A stretch of 64,000 nucleotides of DNA from Achromobacter anxifer. Its GTDB lineage: Bacteria; Pseudomonadota; Gammaproteobacteria; Burkholderiales; Burkholderiaceae_B. Within the stretch, counting starts at the first letter, position 1. Each line of letters opens with the position of its first letter. This document shows, piece by piece, positions 19,302-31,523 of this stretch. The notes beneath the pieces are model-generated. The model ran no database searches. It saw only the letters and a list, made by a program, of their open reading frames with translations, and was not told the DNA's origin. The position numbers were made by a program, and so were the translations under genes. The stretch lies in the NCBI RefSeq assembly GCF_903652925.1, contig NZ_CAHLAR010000011.1, forward strand, positions 1 to 64,000. The letters run 5' to 3'.

Positions 19302-19464
19302 CCCCACGCCGCGCGCGCTACGCGCGCTTGCTGCCCCCCGAGGGGGCGGCGCCGCCTTAGGGCGGCCTGGCGGCGGGGCGGGCCCCACGCCGCGAGCGCT
19401 TCACACGCTTGCTGCCCCCCGAGGGGGGCGGCGGCGCCTTAGGGCGGCCTGGCGGCGGCGCGGG
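19302..19464. repeat. Tandem GC-rich repeat, two copies of about 81/82 bp
   Basis: Copy 1 (19302-19382) and copy 2 (19383-19464) both start CCCCACGCCGCG and share GCTTGCTGCCCCCCGAGGGG, the CGCCTTAGGGCGGCCTGGCGGCG block and a GCGGG end. Each copy contains several self-complementary arms, so the RNA would fold into stable hairpins. The array lies between the convergent M20 and LOG genes and could act as a transcription barrier. Similar single or multiple units are common between genes in Achromobacter and Bordetella (from memory, not searched). Confidence 0.85.
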
Positions 19465-19483
19465 CCCCGGGCTACGCTCGATT

Positions 19484-20158
19484 TCAGGCCGGCAGGGAAG
19501 GCGCGTATTGCGCTTCCGAGTTGACCTTCGCGTGGAATTCCACCACCTTGCGCACCACCTTGACGGGATCGTCTTCGATGATGAAGAGATCCAGGTCGTG
19601 CGCGCCTATCATGCCATTGCCCAGCACCTGGCCGCCCAGCCAGTCCACCAGGCCGGACCAGTATTCGCTGCCCACCAGGACGATGGGAGCGGGAGGGACC
19701 TTGCCCGTCTGGATGAGCGTCAGCGCTTCGAAGAGTTCATCCAGGGTGCCAAAGCCGCCAGGCATCGCCACATAGGCGAAGCTGTGCATGAAGAAGGTTG
19801 CCTTGCGAGAGAAAAAATACTCGAATGACAGGCTGATGGTCTGATATTCGTTGTTGTGCGCTTCGTGGGGCAGGCTGATGTTCAGGCCGATGCTCGTGCC
19901 TCCTGCTTCGAATGCGCCTTTATTGGCTGCCTCCATGATGCCGGGACCGCCTCCGGCGATCACCGCGAAACCGGCGTCGGCCAGAGCGGCGGAAATTGCG
20001 ACGGTGGTTTCATAGTGTGGGGAATTACGGCTGACTCGCGCACTGCCGAAGACGCTGACAGCAGGCCCGATGTTCGCGAGCTTGTCTGCCGCCGTCCGTA
20101 TCTCTGACATAATCAGCGGAATTTGTTTGTTGGCGGGTGTTTCCGCAGCTATTGCCAT
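19484..20158 (-). CDS. LOG-family nucleotide 5'-monophosphate phosphoribohydrolase
   Basis: The 224-residue Rossmann-like protein carries both LOG-family motifs, GGGPGIMEAANKGAFEAGG and PGGFGTLDELFE, which bind and cleave the N-glycosidic bond of (cytokinin) riboside monophosphates. The start is set at the ATG at 20158 because AAAGG lies six bases before it; the ATG at 20176 overlaps the polA start codon on the other strand, and the ATG at 20110 gives a shorter form. It is divergent from polA with 16 bases between starts. Confidence 0.85.
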   Translation of the reverse strand: MAIAAETPANKQIPLIMSEIRTAADKLANIGPAVSVFGSARVSRNSPHYETTVAISAALADAGFAVIAGGGPGIMEAANKGAFEAGGTSIGLNISLPHEAHNNEYQTISLSFEYFFSRKATFFMHSFAYVAMPGGFGTLDELFEALTLIQTGKVPPAPIVLVGSEYWSGLVDWLGGQVLGNGMIGAHDLDLFIIEDDPVKVVRKVVEFHAKVNSEAQYAPSLPA

Positions 20159-20174
20159 ATCTGCCTTTGTAACC

Positions 20175-22892
<2,718 letters not shown>

Positions 22893-22918
22893 GGCCGGCA
22901 GGTTCCGTCGCAGGACGC

Positions 22919-22949
22919 ATGGGCCGCCCTCGGGCGGCCCATTTCCGTT
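22919..22949 (+). terminator. Hairpin terminator after polA
   Basis: ATGGGCCGCCC and GGGCGGCCCAT (22919-22942) are perfect 11-base arms with a two-base loop, followed by a T-rich tract (TTCCGTTTTT). The very GC-rich stem 27 bases after the polA stop fits an intrinsic terminator with an imperfect U-tract. Confidence 0.7.
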
Positions 22950-22976
22950 TTTGGTATTGCAACAATATAATGTTGC
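22945..22976 (+). promoter_or_regulatory. Promoter with overlapping dyad before the ZIP gene (possible Zur box)
   Basis: GCAACA (22959-22964) and TGTTGC (22971-22976) are perfect inverted arms around an ATATAA centre. The consensus -10 hexamer TATAAT (22966-22971) lies within the dyad, so a bound repressor would block the promoter; the -35 is weak (around 22943-22948). An AT-centred TGTT-type dyad before a zinc-transporter gene resembles Fur-family/Zur operators. The metal specificity is inferred from the neighbour. Confidence 0.45.
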
Positions 22977-23004
22977 GCTTCCCCGCCTTAAACACGTCCC
23001 CCAA

Positions 23005-23844
23005 ATGTTGCTGCTCTGGATTCTGCTCGCCACCGTCACCGGCGGGCTTATCGCCGTCGTGGTCGCCAGCTGGCTGGCCTACAAGGTCTTCGCGCAGTAC
23101 CTGCACCACATGGTCAGCCTGTCGGTGGGCGTGCTGCTGTCGGTGGCCCTGCTGCATCTGCTGCCCGAGGCCTTCGAGACCGGCGTGGGTGATGCCCACG
23201 TGCTCTTCGGGCTGATGCTGGCGTCCCTGATCGGCTTCTTCGTGCTGGAGAAGATCGCGCTGCTGCGGCACAGCCATCACCACGAGGGCGACGGCCATCA
23301 CCACCACAAGGGCCACGACCGCCACGAGGCGGGCCGCGGTGGCATGCTGATCCTGGTCGGCAGCTCGCTGCACAATCTGTGCGACGGCGTGCTGGTGGCG
23401 GCGGCCTTCCTGACCGATCCGCTGCTGGGCGTGCTGACCGCGGCGTCCATCATCGTCCACGAGGTGCCCCACAAGCTGGGCGACTTCGTGGTGCTGCTCA
23501 ACGCCGGCCTGGCGCGCCGCCGCGCCTTCTCGCTGATCCTGTTCACCAGCTTGTGTTCAGCCGTGGGCGGCATAATAGGGTACTTCGTGCTGCAGCAGGC
23601 CCAGGAGTGGGTGCCGTATGTACTGGTGGTTGCGGCCAGCAGCTTCCTTTACATCTCGGTGGCCGACCTGATGCCGCAGATGCACGAACGGGTATCCCTG
23701 GCCGATGCCGTCCCGCAATTGCTGCTGGTCGGCGTGGGCGTGGCCCTGATCTACAGCGTCACCACGGTGATGCATCACGGGCACGACCATGGCGCCGAAG
23801 CCAGCCACGGCGCGCCGCAAGCGGAGCATGGCCACCGGCATTAG
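23005..23844 (+). CDS. ZIP-family metal transporter
   Basis: The 279-residue inner-membrane protein has about eight helices and the ZIP transport motifs HNLCDG (His123-Gly128) and HEVPHKLGD (His152-Asp160) in helices 4 and 5. A His-rich cytoplasmic loop (89-107) and a His-rich C-terminus likely bind metal. The second motif has Lys157 where many ZIPs have Glu, which would change the second metal site. The ATG at 23005 has no clear ribosome-binding site. Zn(II) import is most likely; Fe or Mn is possible. Confidence 0.88.
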   Translation: MLLLWILLATVTGGLIAVVVASWLAYKVFAQYLHHMVSLSVGVLLSVALLHLLPEAFETGVGDAHVLFGLMLASLIGFFVLEKIALLRHSHHHEGDGHHHHKGHDRHEAGRGGMLILVGSSLHNLCDGVLVAAAFLTDPLLGVLTAASIIVHEVPHKLGDFVVLLNAGLARRRAFSLILFTSLCSAVGGIIGYFVLQQAQEWVPYVLVVAASSFLYISVADLMPQMHERVSLADAVPQLLLVGVGVALIYSVTTVMHHGHDHGAEASHGAPQAEHGHRH

Positions 23845-23916
23845 GACTGGCGCGGAGCCATGCGGGCGCGGGCGGGATATCCGGCTTGGTCGATCATCCC
23901 TACACAGGAGTTCTTC

Positions 23917-24705
23917 ATGAGTTTTTCCGCCGCAGCCGGCAATGTCGCCCCCACCGTGATCCATACGGATACCCAGGGCCTGGTCCACGGGGATTTCAAG
24001 CTGCCCGTGGCCGACGGCACGATCGCCGCCTATTACGCCGCGCCCGAAGGCAAGCGCGACCTGCCCATCGTGCTGGTGGTGCAGGAGATCTTCGGCGTGC
24101 ACGAGCACATCAAGGACCTGTGCCGCCGGGTCGCCAAGGCCGGCTACCTGGCCGTGGCCGCCAACCTCTACGAGCGCCAGGGCGATGCTTCGGTCTATAC
24201 CGATATCCCCAAGCTCATCGCCGAGCTGGTCAGCAAGGTGCCGGACGAACAGGTGTTTGCCGACCTGGACGCCAGCGTGGCCTGGGCCGCCGCGCACGGC
24301 GGCGACCCCAAGCGCGTGGCGGTGACGGGCTTCTGCTGGGGCGGACGCCTGACCTGGATGTACGCCGCGCACAATCCCGACGTGAAGGCGGCCGTGGCCT
24401 GGTACGGCAAGCTCAGCGTCGGTCATGGCCCGCTGATCAAGCGCTTCGCCTTCGACGTGGTCAACGAACTGCACGCGCCGGTGCTGGGACTGTATGGCGG
24501 CAAGGACGCCAGCATTCCGTTGGCCGACGTCGAAACCATGAAGGTCAAGCTGGCGGCCGGCAACGACAACGCCAAGCGCTCGGAATTCGTGGTGTACCCC
24601 GAAGCCGACCACGCCTTCCTGGCGGATTACCGCGCCAGCTACAAGGCCGAGGCCGCGCAGGACGGCTGGAAGCGCATGCTGGAGTGGTTCAAGCGGTATC
24701 TGTAG
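23917..24705 (+). CDS. Dienelactone hydrolase-family protein
   Basis: The 262-residue alpha/beta hydrolase has the nucleophile Cys in GFCWGGR, the early VVQEIFGVHEHIKD motif and the catalytic His in DHAFLADYR, as in dienelactone hydrolases, which open the lactone ring in chlorocatechol pathways. Homologues of this general class are often chromosomal with unknown substrate. CAGGAG lies seven bases before the ATG. The gene stands alone between the ZIP gene and a shared terminator, so no pathway is implied. Confidence 0.82.
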   Translation: MSFSAAAGNVAPTVIHTDTQGLVHGDFKLPVADGTIAAYYAAPEGKRDLPIVLVVQEIFGVHEHIKDLCRRVAKAGYLAVAANLYERQGDASVYTDIPKLIAELVSKVPDEQVFADLDASVAWAAAHGGDPKRVAVTGFCWGGRLTWMYAAHNPDVKAAVAWYGKLSVGHGPLIKRFAFDVVNELHAPVLGLYGGKDASIPLADVETMKVKLAAGNDNAKRSEFVVYPEADHAFLADYRASYKAEAAQDGWKRMLEWFKRYL

Positions 24706-24733
24706 AAAGGGGCCGCGCCCCGAAGCGCGGTTG

Positions 24734-24766
24734 AAAAAAAGCCGGCCTTTGTGGGCCGGCTTTTTC
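24734..24766. terminator. Bidirectional terminator
   Basis: GCCGGCC and GGCCGGC arms are flanked by seven A residues on the left and five T residues on the right. It serves the dienelactone hydrolase gene and the convergent Na/Pi transporter gene, which ends at 24770. Confidence 0.9.
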
Positions 24767-24769
24767 TTG

Positions 24770-26431
24770 TCAGTTTCCGGCTTCGCGCAGCCGGCTGGGC
24801 AGCAGCTCGCCATGGCGGGCCAGCAGCGGATAGGCGGCCGCGCCCACCAGGTGGGAGTTGATGCCCTTCATGTCCCGCAGGATGTCCAGATAGAGCGCGC
24901 CGACCTCGGCGGCGTCGACCTCGCCCGCCTTGATCTTCTGCAGATGCGTGTCCGCCGCGCTGGTTTCGATCGAGCGGAAACGCGCCTTTTCACCCGCCAG
25001 CGAACGGGCCTGGCGCAGGTCGTCGTTGACGAACAGCGCGGCCGCCGTGCGCTGGTTGGCGATGAGCTGGCCCAGCGTGTCGTCCAGGCTGGCGCGCTGT
25101 TCGGGCGAGAAGACCCAGCCCTGCTTGCGCAGCTTGGCGACATGGCTGAGCAGGCCGTGATGGGCGATGTCGCCGGCATGGCCAATATTGCTGGTGAAGG
25201 CCAGGATGTCGTCCAGACGCTGGATGTCGTCGCGCGTCATGTTCTCCTGGTCCAGGGTGGCCAGGTAGGTGGTGATGGCGTTTTCCAGCTTGTCCAGCGC
25301 GGCGTCCAGCTGGCGCGCCTGCACCATGCGGTGGCGGTTGTCGCGCTTGAAGCCGGCGCGCGCGTAGAGCAGCAGGGTCTGCAGCATGTCGGCCATGCGC
25401 AGGGCTTCGCGCGCCGCATTGCCCAGGGCCACCGCCGGCACGTCGTGAGCCCATTCATCCAGGTACTGCGGGCGCGACGGATCGTTCGGGTCCGCGCGCT
25501 TGGGCAGCCAGCGCGTCAGCAGGGCGGCGTAGGGCGTCAGCAGCGGCAGGAACACCAGGGCGATGACCGCGTTGAACAGCGTGTGGAAGTTGGCCACGGC
25601 GCGCGCCGGGTCGGAGGCCAGATCGCTCATCATCGGCTGCAGATAGGGCAGCAGTATCAGGCCGATCAGCACGCCCAGCACCCGCGTCAGCAGGTTGCCC
25701 AGGGGCAGGCGGCGCGCGGCGGGATCGTCCCCGGTCACGCCCTCGATCATGGGGTTGATGGCGGTGCCCAGGTTGGCGCCCAGCACCAGCGCGAACGCCA
25801 CGTGCGGGGCCACCATGTGGTGGCTGGCCAGCGACATGACCAGCACCACCACGGCCACGCTGGAATGCGCCGCCCAGGTGAAGGCGGCCGCCAGCAGCAC
25901 CGTGGCCACGGGCTGGGTCGCCAGCGCGTCCAGGATCATGCCCAGCATGGGTGCGGTCTGGAACGGCTGGAACAGTTCGACCAGCTGGTGCAGGGACAGC
26001 AGTAGCAGGCCCAGGCCGATGAAGACGCGGCCCAGGTCGCGCGTGCGCCCCGGCGGATAGCGGCGGAACATCCACACGCCCGCCAGGATCAGGATGGGGG
26101 CGAGCGAGGTCAGGTCGAAGGACAGCAGCTGCACGATGAGCGTGGTGCCGACGTTGGCGCCCAGCATGGCGGCCAGGGCGGGCGCCAGGCCGACCACGCC
26201 GCCGGCGGCGAAGCCGGTGATCATCAGGCCGGTGGCGGTGCTGCTCTGCAGGGCGGCGGTGATGCCCAGCCCGGCGGCGAAGGCCCGCAATCGGGTGCCC
26301 AGGGCCTTGCCCAACGCCGCGCCCAGCGCGGCCCCGAAGGCGCGCTGCACGCCTGTTTGGACCATGTGCACGCCCCAGAGGAGCAGGGCGACGTAGCCGG
26401 CGAAGTCAAGCAGGGTGATAAGTCCGGACAT
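24770..26431 (-). CDS. Na/Pi cotransporter-family protein with PhoU-like C-terminus
   Basis: The 553-residue protein has an N-terminal membrane part with two inverted repeats, marked by LQSSTATGLM and HSSVAVVVLVMSL (QSS motifs of the NptA/PNaS family), followed by a helical PhoU-like domain (about 340-553). Bacterial members move phosphate, often as exporters. It has its own promoter region, and no other phosphate gene is near. Confidence 0.87.
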   Translation of the reverse strand: MSGLITLLDFAGYVALLLWGVHMVQTGVQRAFGAALGAALGKALGTRLRAFAAGLGITAALQSSTATGLMITGFAAGGVVGLAPALAAMLGANVGTTLIVQLLSFDLTSLAPILILAGVWMFRRYPPGRTRDLGRVFIGLGLLLLSLHQLVELFQPFQTAPMLGMILDALATQPVATVLLAAAFTWAAHSSVAVVVLVMSLASHHMVAPHVAFALVLGANLGTAINPMIEGVTGDDPAARRLPLGNLLTRVLGVLIGLILLPYLQPMMSDLASDPARAVANFHTLFNAVIALVFLPLLTPYAALLTRWLPKRADPNDPSRPQYLDEWAHDVPAVALGNAAREALRMADMLQTLLLYARAGFKRDNRHRMVQARQLDAALDKLENAITTYLATLDQENMTRDDIQRLDDILAFTSNIGHAGDIAHHGLLSHVAKLRKQGWVFSPEQRASLDDTLGQLIANQRTAAALFVNDDLRQARSLAGEKARFRSIETSAADTHLQKIKAGEVDAAEVGALYLDILRDMKGINSHLVGAAAYPLLARHGELLPSRLREAGN

Positions 26432-26504
26432 CCTGGCGTATTTCCATTCTTTTATGACAAGTAATAATTTTGTAATGATCGCATGCGGGGCGCTGCCGGG
26501 GGAA

Positions 26505-26551
26505 CCTGTCCCCGCAATACAGCATACGCCTGCCCGCCGGCCGGGGACAGG
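26505..26551. repeat. Inverted repeat upstream of sdaA
   Basis: CCTGTCCCCG (26505-26514) and CGGGGACAGG (26542-26551) are perfect ten-base arms around a 27-base spacer. The element sits 64 bases before the sdaA start, in the region divergent from the Na/Pi transporter gene. It may be a REP-like intergenic element or a leader hairpin; it does not show a glycine-riboswitch core. Confidence 0.6.
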
Positions 26552-26614
26552 CTGCGCGCAGGCTGGCCTACGCGTATCATTGCCCCATCATTCGCAGATG
26601 CACTGGAGTTTTGC

Positions 26615-28006
<1,392 letters not shown>

Positions 28007-28026
28007 TCGATTGCCCCGGCCGCGGC

Positions 28027-28062
28027 CAACAAAAAGCCCCTCCGGAGAGGGGCTTTTTGTTG
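28027..28062. terminator. Bidirectional terminator
   Basis: A perfect inverted repeat, CAACAAAAAGCCCCTC to GAGGGGCTTTTTGTTG, surrounds a CGGA-type loop, with A- and T-runs in the flanks. It separates the convergent sdaA and htpX genes. Confidence 0.92.
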
Positions 28063-28072
28063 CCTGGGAGGC

Positions 28073-28954
28073 TTAGATCACCCGGGCGTTTTGCAGCGCG
28101 TCGATGCGGGCCGGAATCGGCGGGTGCGACGCGAACATCGCGGCCAGGCCGCCCTTGCCGGTGATGCCCGAGGCCTCGAAGGACTTGGGCAGCTCGCCCG
28201 GCTCCAGGCCGCCCAGGCGGGCCAGGGCGCGGATCATGGGTTCGCGGGCGCCCATCAGGTGGGCCGAGCCGGCGTCGGCGCGGTATTCGCGCTGGCGCGA
28301 GAACCAGGCCACGATGATCGAGGCCAGGACGCCGAAGATGATTTCACAGACCAGCACGGTGATGTAGTAGCCCGGACCGATGCCGCGTTCGTTCTTGAAC
28401 ACGACGCGGTCGATGAAGTAGCCGACCACGCGCGCCAGGAACACGACGAAGGTGTTCACCACGCCCTGGATCAGGGTCAGCGTGACCATGTCGCCATTGG
28501 CGATGTGGGCGACCTCGTGGGCCAGCACGGCGGCGACTTCTTCCTCGCTCATGCTTTCCAGCAGGCCGGTGGACACCGCCACCAGGGAGTCGTTCTTGAA
28601 CGCGCCAGTGGCGAAGGCATTGGGCGCGCCTTCATAGATGGCGACTTCCGGGCGGCCGATGCCGGCGCGGTCGGCCAGCTGGTGCACGGTGTCGAGCAGC
28701 CAGGCTTCGCGCTGGTTGCGCGGCGAATTCGGATCCAGCACCTGGGCGCCGGTGCTCCATTTGGCCATGGGCTTGCTGATCAGCAGCGAGATGATCGCGC
28801 CCGTGAAGCCCACCACTACTGAGAAGATCAGCAGGGCGTTGAGGTTCAGGCCGTTGGCGGTGATGTAGCGGTCTACGCCCAGGATGCGCAGCGTGGCCGA
28901 CAGCACGAGCATGACGGCCAGGTTGGTCAGGACGAACAAGACAATGCGTTTCAT
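28073..28954 (-). CDS. htpX: Membrane zinc protease HtpX
   Basis: The 293-residue inner-membrane metalloprotease takes part in quality control of membrane proteins. Two N-terminal helices precede the zinc-binding HEVAH motif (in [13 protein letters not shown]), two further helices follow, and the third ligand lies in [14 protein letters not shown]. The ATG at 28954 has AGAGGA upstream; an in-frame ATG at 28999 would add 15 residues without family resemblance. Confidence 0.95.
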   Translation of the reverse strand: MKRIVLFVLTNLAVMLVLSATLRILGVDRYITANGLNLNALLIFSVVVGFTGAIISLLISKPMAKWSTGAQVLDPNSPRNQREAWLLDTVHQLADRAGIGRPEVAIYEGAPNAFATGAFKNDSLVAVSTGLLESMSEEEVAAVLAHEVAHIANGDMVTLTLIQGVVNTFVVFLARVVGYFIDRVVFKNERGIGPGYYITVLVCEIIFGVLASIIVAWFSRQREYRADAGSAHLMGAREPMIRALARLGGLEPGELPKSFEASGITGKGGLAAMFASHPPIPARIDALQNARVI

Positions 28955-29106
28955 GTTTTTTGTGTTCCTCTGCGAGCAGGATGTGCCGGGTTTCGACATG
29001 GCGGCGGCCTGCCAGTTCCCCGACTCGCCGGCGCCGCTCCCGGTGACGGAGAGTATAGTATCGCTTTCCCTTATTCCTCCTCACTTTTCCCTTAGCGTAG
29101 ACCCCC

Positions 29107-29961
29107 ATGCAGGCACTTTGGATGTTGCTGGCGTCCGCCATGTTCGCCATCATGGGTTCGTTCGTGAAACTGGGCACCGAGCACGGCGCCTCGTTGCCGC
29201 AAGTCGTGCTCTTTCGCGGTCTGCCGTCGGTCGTCCTGCTGCTGATCTGGGCCCGCGCCGGCCGCCAGTCCATTATCCCCGTCAGCTGGAAGCTGCATCT
29301 GTGGCGCAACCTGTCCGGCGTCACCTCGATGTGGCTGGGCTTCTTCGCCATCGCCCACCTGCCACTGGCCACCGCCACCAGCCTGAACTACACGGCTCCG
29401 CTGTTCATCGCCTGCTGGATGCTGGGCTGGGGCGGCGCGCAGCGCGACCCCGTGCGCATCACTGCCGTCGCGCTGGGCTTCGTCGGCGTGATCGCCGTCC
29501 TGCGCCCCAGCATCAACGACGACCAGTGGCTGGCCGCCTTGCTGGGGATGACCGCTGGCGCCATGTCGGCCATCGCCATGATGCAGATTCGCCAGCTGGG
29601 CCGGGTCGGTGAACCCGAATGGCGCACGGTGCTGTTCTTCTCCGTGGCGGTGTGCGTGTCCAGCCTGGCCGGGCTGCTGTTCGAGGGCTGGGGCCACGCC
29701 GATTGGACCGGCTATCTGTCGCTGCTGGGCGTGGGCGTGACCGGGCTGTTCGGCCAGTTGGCCATGACCCGGGCCTTCGGCCTGGGATCGGCGCTGCTGA
29801 CGGCGGCGCTGCAGTACAGCACCATCATTTTCGCGGCCTTGCTGGGCATGGGATTCTGGGGCGAGCAGCTGGACGCCCTGGCCTGGGCCGGCATGGGCCT
29901 GATCATTTTCGCGGGCCTGCTGTCGATCTGGCGCACGATGCGCGATCCCAAGCCGGCCTGA
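29107..29961 (+). CDS. DMT/EamA-family transporter
   Basis: The 284-residue protein has ten hydrophobic segments in two EamA halves; the second half begins near residue 150 (EWRTVLFFSVAVC). Such inner-membrane exporters or carriers move small metabolites; the substrate cannot be told. No ribosome-binding site is visible before the ATG. It is followed after 37 bases by the sulfurtransferase gene. Confidence 0.85.
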   Translation: MQALWMLLASAMFAIMGSFVKLGTEHGASLPQVVLFRGLPSVVLLLIWARAGRQSIIPVSWKLHLWRNLSGVTSMWLGFFAIAHLPLATATSLNYTAPLFIACWMLGWGGAQRDPVRITAVALGFVGVIAVLRPSINDDQWLAALLGMTAGAMSAIAMMQIRQLGRVGEPEWRTVLFFSVAVCVSSLAGLLFEGWGHADWTGYLSLLGVGVTGLFGQLAMTRAFGLGSALLTAALQYSTIIFAALLGMGFWGEQLDALAWAGMGLIIFAGLLSIWRTMRDPKPA

Positions 29962-29998
29962 CCCGCGGTTTCCCCGGATCATGACTGGAGCACACCGA

Positions 29999-30850
29999 AT
30001 GACGATGACCCTGATTTCCGCCGCCGATTTGGCCAAGCGCCTGGATGCGCCCGACGTGCGCGTGTTCGACGTGCGCCACGACCTGACCAACCACGCCGCC
30101 GGCCGCCAGGCCTACGACGCCGGCCATATCCCCGGCGCCCGCTACCTGGACCACGAAACCGAGCTGTCCGCGGCCCGCACCGGCAAGAACGGCCGCCATC
30201 CGCTGCCGTCCCGCGCCGCGTTCGGCGCCCTCATGGCCGCGCACGGCGTGACGCCCCAGACCCTGGTGGTGGCCTATGACGGCAGCGGCGGCATGTATGC
30301 CGCGCATCTGTGGTGGATGCTGCGCTGGCTGGGACACGACCAGGTGGCGGTGCTGGACGGCGGCTGGCAGGCCTGGACCGCCGCCGGACTGCCGACCACG
30401 ACCGTGGCGGCCGCGGCCGTGCGCGCGGGCGAACCGGTGGAGCCGGGCCTCTCGCTCGCCGGCTCGGTGGACGCCCAGACGGTGCTGGACAACATCTCGC
30501 GGCCCGCATTCACGGTCATCGACGCGCGCGCCACCAACCGGTACCGCGGCGAGGTCGAGCCCATGGACCCGGTGGCCGGCCATATTCCGGGCGCCTTGAA
30601 CCGTCCCAATGGCGAGAACCTCCAGGCCGACGGCCGCTTCAAGCCGGCCGCGCAATTGCGCGAGGAATTCGCCAGCCTGTTGGACGGCCGCGATCCCGCT
30701 GCCATCGTGCACCAGTGCGGCTCGGGCATCACGGCTTGTCACAACCTGCTGTCGATGGAGATCGCGGGCCTGTCGGGCTCTCGCCTGTACCCGGGCTCCT
30801 GGAGCGAATGGTGCAGCGATCCGTCCCGGCCGGTGGCCAAGGGCGCATGA
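29999..30850 (+). CDS. Sulfurtransferase with two rhodanese domains (SseA-like)
   Basis: The 283-residue protein has an inactive N-terminal rhodanese domain (about 1-140) and an active C-terminal one with catalytic Cys in the loop CGSGITA (near 241). This loop is close to that of 3-mercaptopyruvate sulfurtransferases (CGSGVTA type). CTGGAG lies eight bases before the chosen ATG; a further ATG lies two codons later. Thiosulfate sulfurtransferase activity is the alternative. Confidence 0.88.
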   Translation: MTMTLISAADLAKRLDAPDVRVFDVRHDLTNHAAGRQAYDAGHIPGARYLDHETELSAARTGKNGRHPLPSRAAFGALMAAHGVTPQTLVVAYDGSGGMYAAHLWWMLRWLGHDQVAVLDGGWQAWTAAGLPTTTVAAAAVRAGEPVEPGLSLAGSVDAQTVLDNISRPAFTVIDARATNRYRGEVEPMDPVAGHIPGALNRPNGENLQADGRFKPAAQLREEFASLLDGRDPAAIVHQCGSGITACHNLLSMEIAGLSGSRLYPGSWSEWCSDPSRPVAKGA

Positions 30851-30856
30851 CCATGG

Positions 30857-30885
30857 AAACCGGGGCAGTCGCCCCGGTTTTTTTT
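30857..30885 (+). terminator. Intrinsic terminator after the sulfurtransferase gene
   Basis: AAACCGGGGC (30857-30866) and GCCCCGGTTT (30871-30880) form a ten-base stem with an AGTC loop, followed by T residues to 30885, seven bases after the stop codon. Confidence 0.92.
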
Positions 30886-30958
30886 GTTTTACGCTGGCCC
30901 AGCGCCGCATTCGCCACACTGGCCGTGCCGCTCATGCCTTGAACCGGACAAGGGTCAG

Positions 30959-31438
30959 TCAGTAAGGCGTCCCGTCCTTGTGGGCGAACCTCCATTGACC
31001 GTCAATGAGGACCGCCGCAATGTCATCGTCCGGGTACGAAACGGAATCGCCTGCGCTGCGGTCGCCCACCTCAAGATAGACGACGTCCTGATCGGTATGG
31101 TTGATGAGGGCATGCGCGTTGCCGTTGCCGGCCTTGAAGCCCGCGCACATTCCGGGCTTGAGCAGCGTCTTGCCCTCGTCGGTCACGAGCGTCGGTTCCC
31201 CCTGCAGGATGTAGATGAATTCGTCCTGCAAGGTGTGGGCGTGGCGCAGCGCCGATTCCCCTCCTGGCTGAAGAAGCGTCAGGTTGACACCGAAGTTGCT
31301 CAGTCCGAACGCGGCGCCGAGCGGCCGCTTCGTCCGCTTGCCCATGCGCGAAAAAAACGGCTCCGGATAATTGGACGGGCTGGTGCGCGGCGCCGCCGTG
31401 GCCGCCTCCAGCGCTACGGGATTGAACGAACGGGTCAT
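30959..31438 (-). CDS. Single cupin-domain protein
   Basis: The 159-residue protein has one conserved cupin barrel: the first motif is SALRHAHTLQDEFIYILQGE with the His-x-His and Glu metal ligands, and the second is PGMCAGFKAGNGNAHALIN. Its function is unknown; many such proteins are small metal enzymes or sugar binders. It is divergent from the broken citrate synthase-like gene, with an 85-base region full of dyads between them. Confidence 0.8.
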   Translation of the reverse strand: MTRSFNPVALEAATAAPRTSPSNYPEPFFSRMGKRTKRPLGAAFGLSNFGVNLTLLQPGGESALRHAHTLQDEFIYILQGEPTLVTDEGKTLLKPGMCAGFKAGNGNAHALINHTDQDVVYLEVGDRSAGDSVSYPDDDIAAVLIDGQWRFAHKDGTPY

Positions 31439-31480
31439 GTCGGTCTCCTTGCCATTGCCCAGATGGTCAGGCGCCGATAC

Positions 31481-31516
31481 ATTGACGTCAATCTTGATTT
31501 ATTAAGTCAATATAAA
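31481..31516. promoter_or_regulatory. Dyad-rich shared promoter region
   Basis: ATTGACGTCAAT (31481-31492) is a perfect 12-base palindrome that includes a TTGACG -35-like element. TTGA (31494) and TCAA (31510) form a second, spaced dyad sharing the same TTGA/TCAA half-sites, and TATAAA follows at 31511-31516. TTGACT on the opposite strand could serve the cupin gene. The arrangement suggests a common regulator for both divergent genes; none is obvious nearby. Confidence 0.4.
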
Positions 31517-31523
31517 GCTGCTC

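Noticed and set aside
19302-19464. CRISPR array
   Set aside because: The two units are adjacent without unique spacers and are GC-rich hairpins; no cas genes are present.
26432-26614. Glycine or serine-linked riboswitch before sdaA
   Set aside because: The region has an inverted repeat but none of the conserved aptamer cores that I know.
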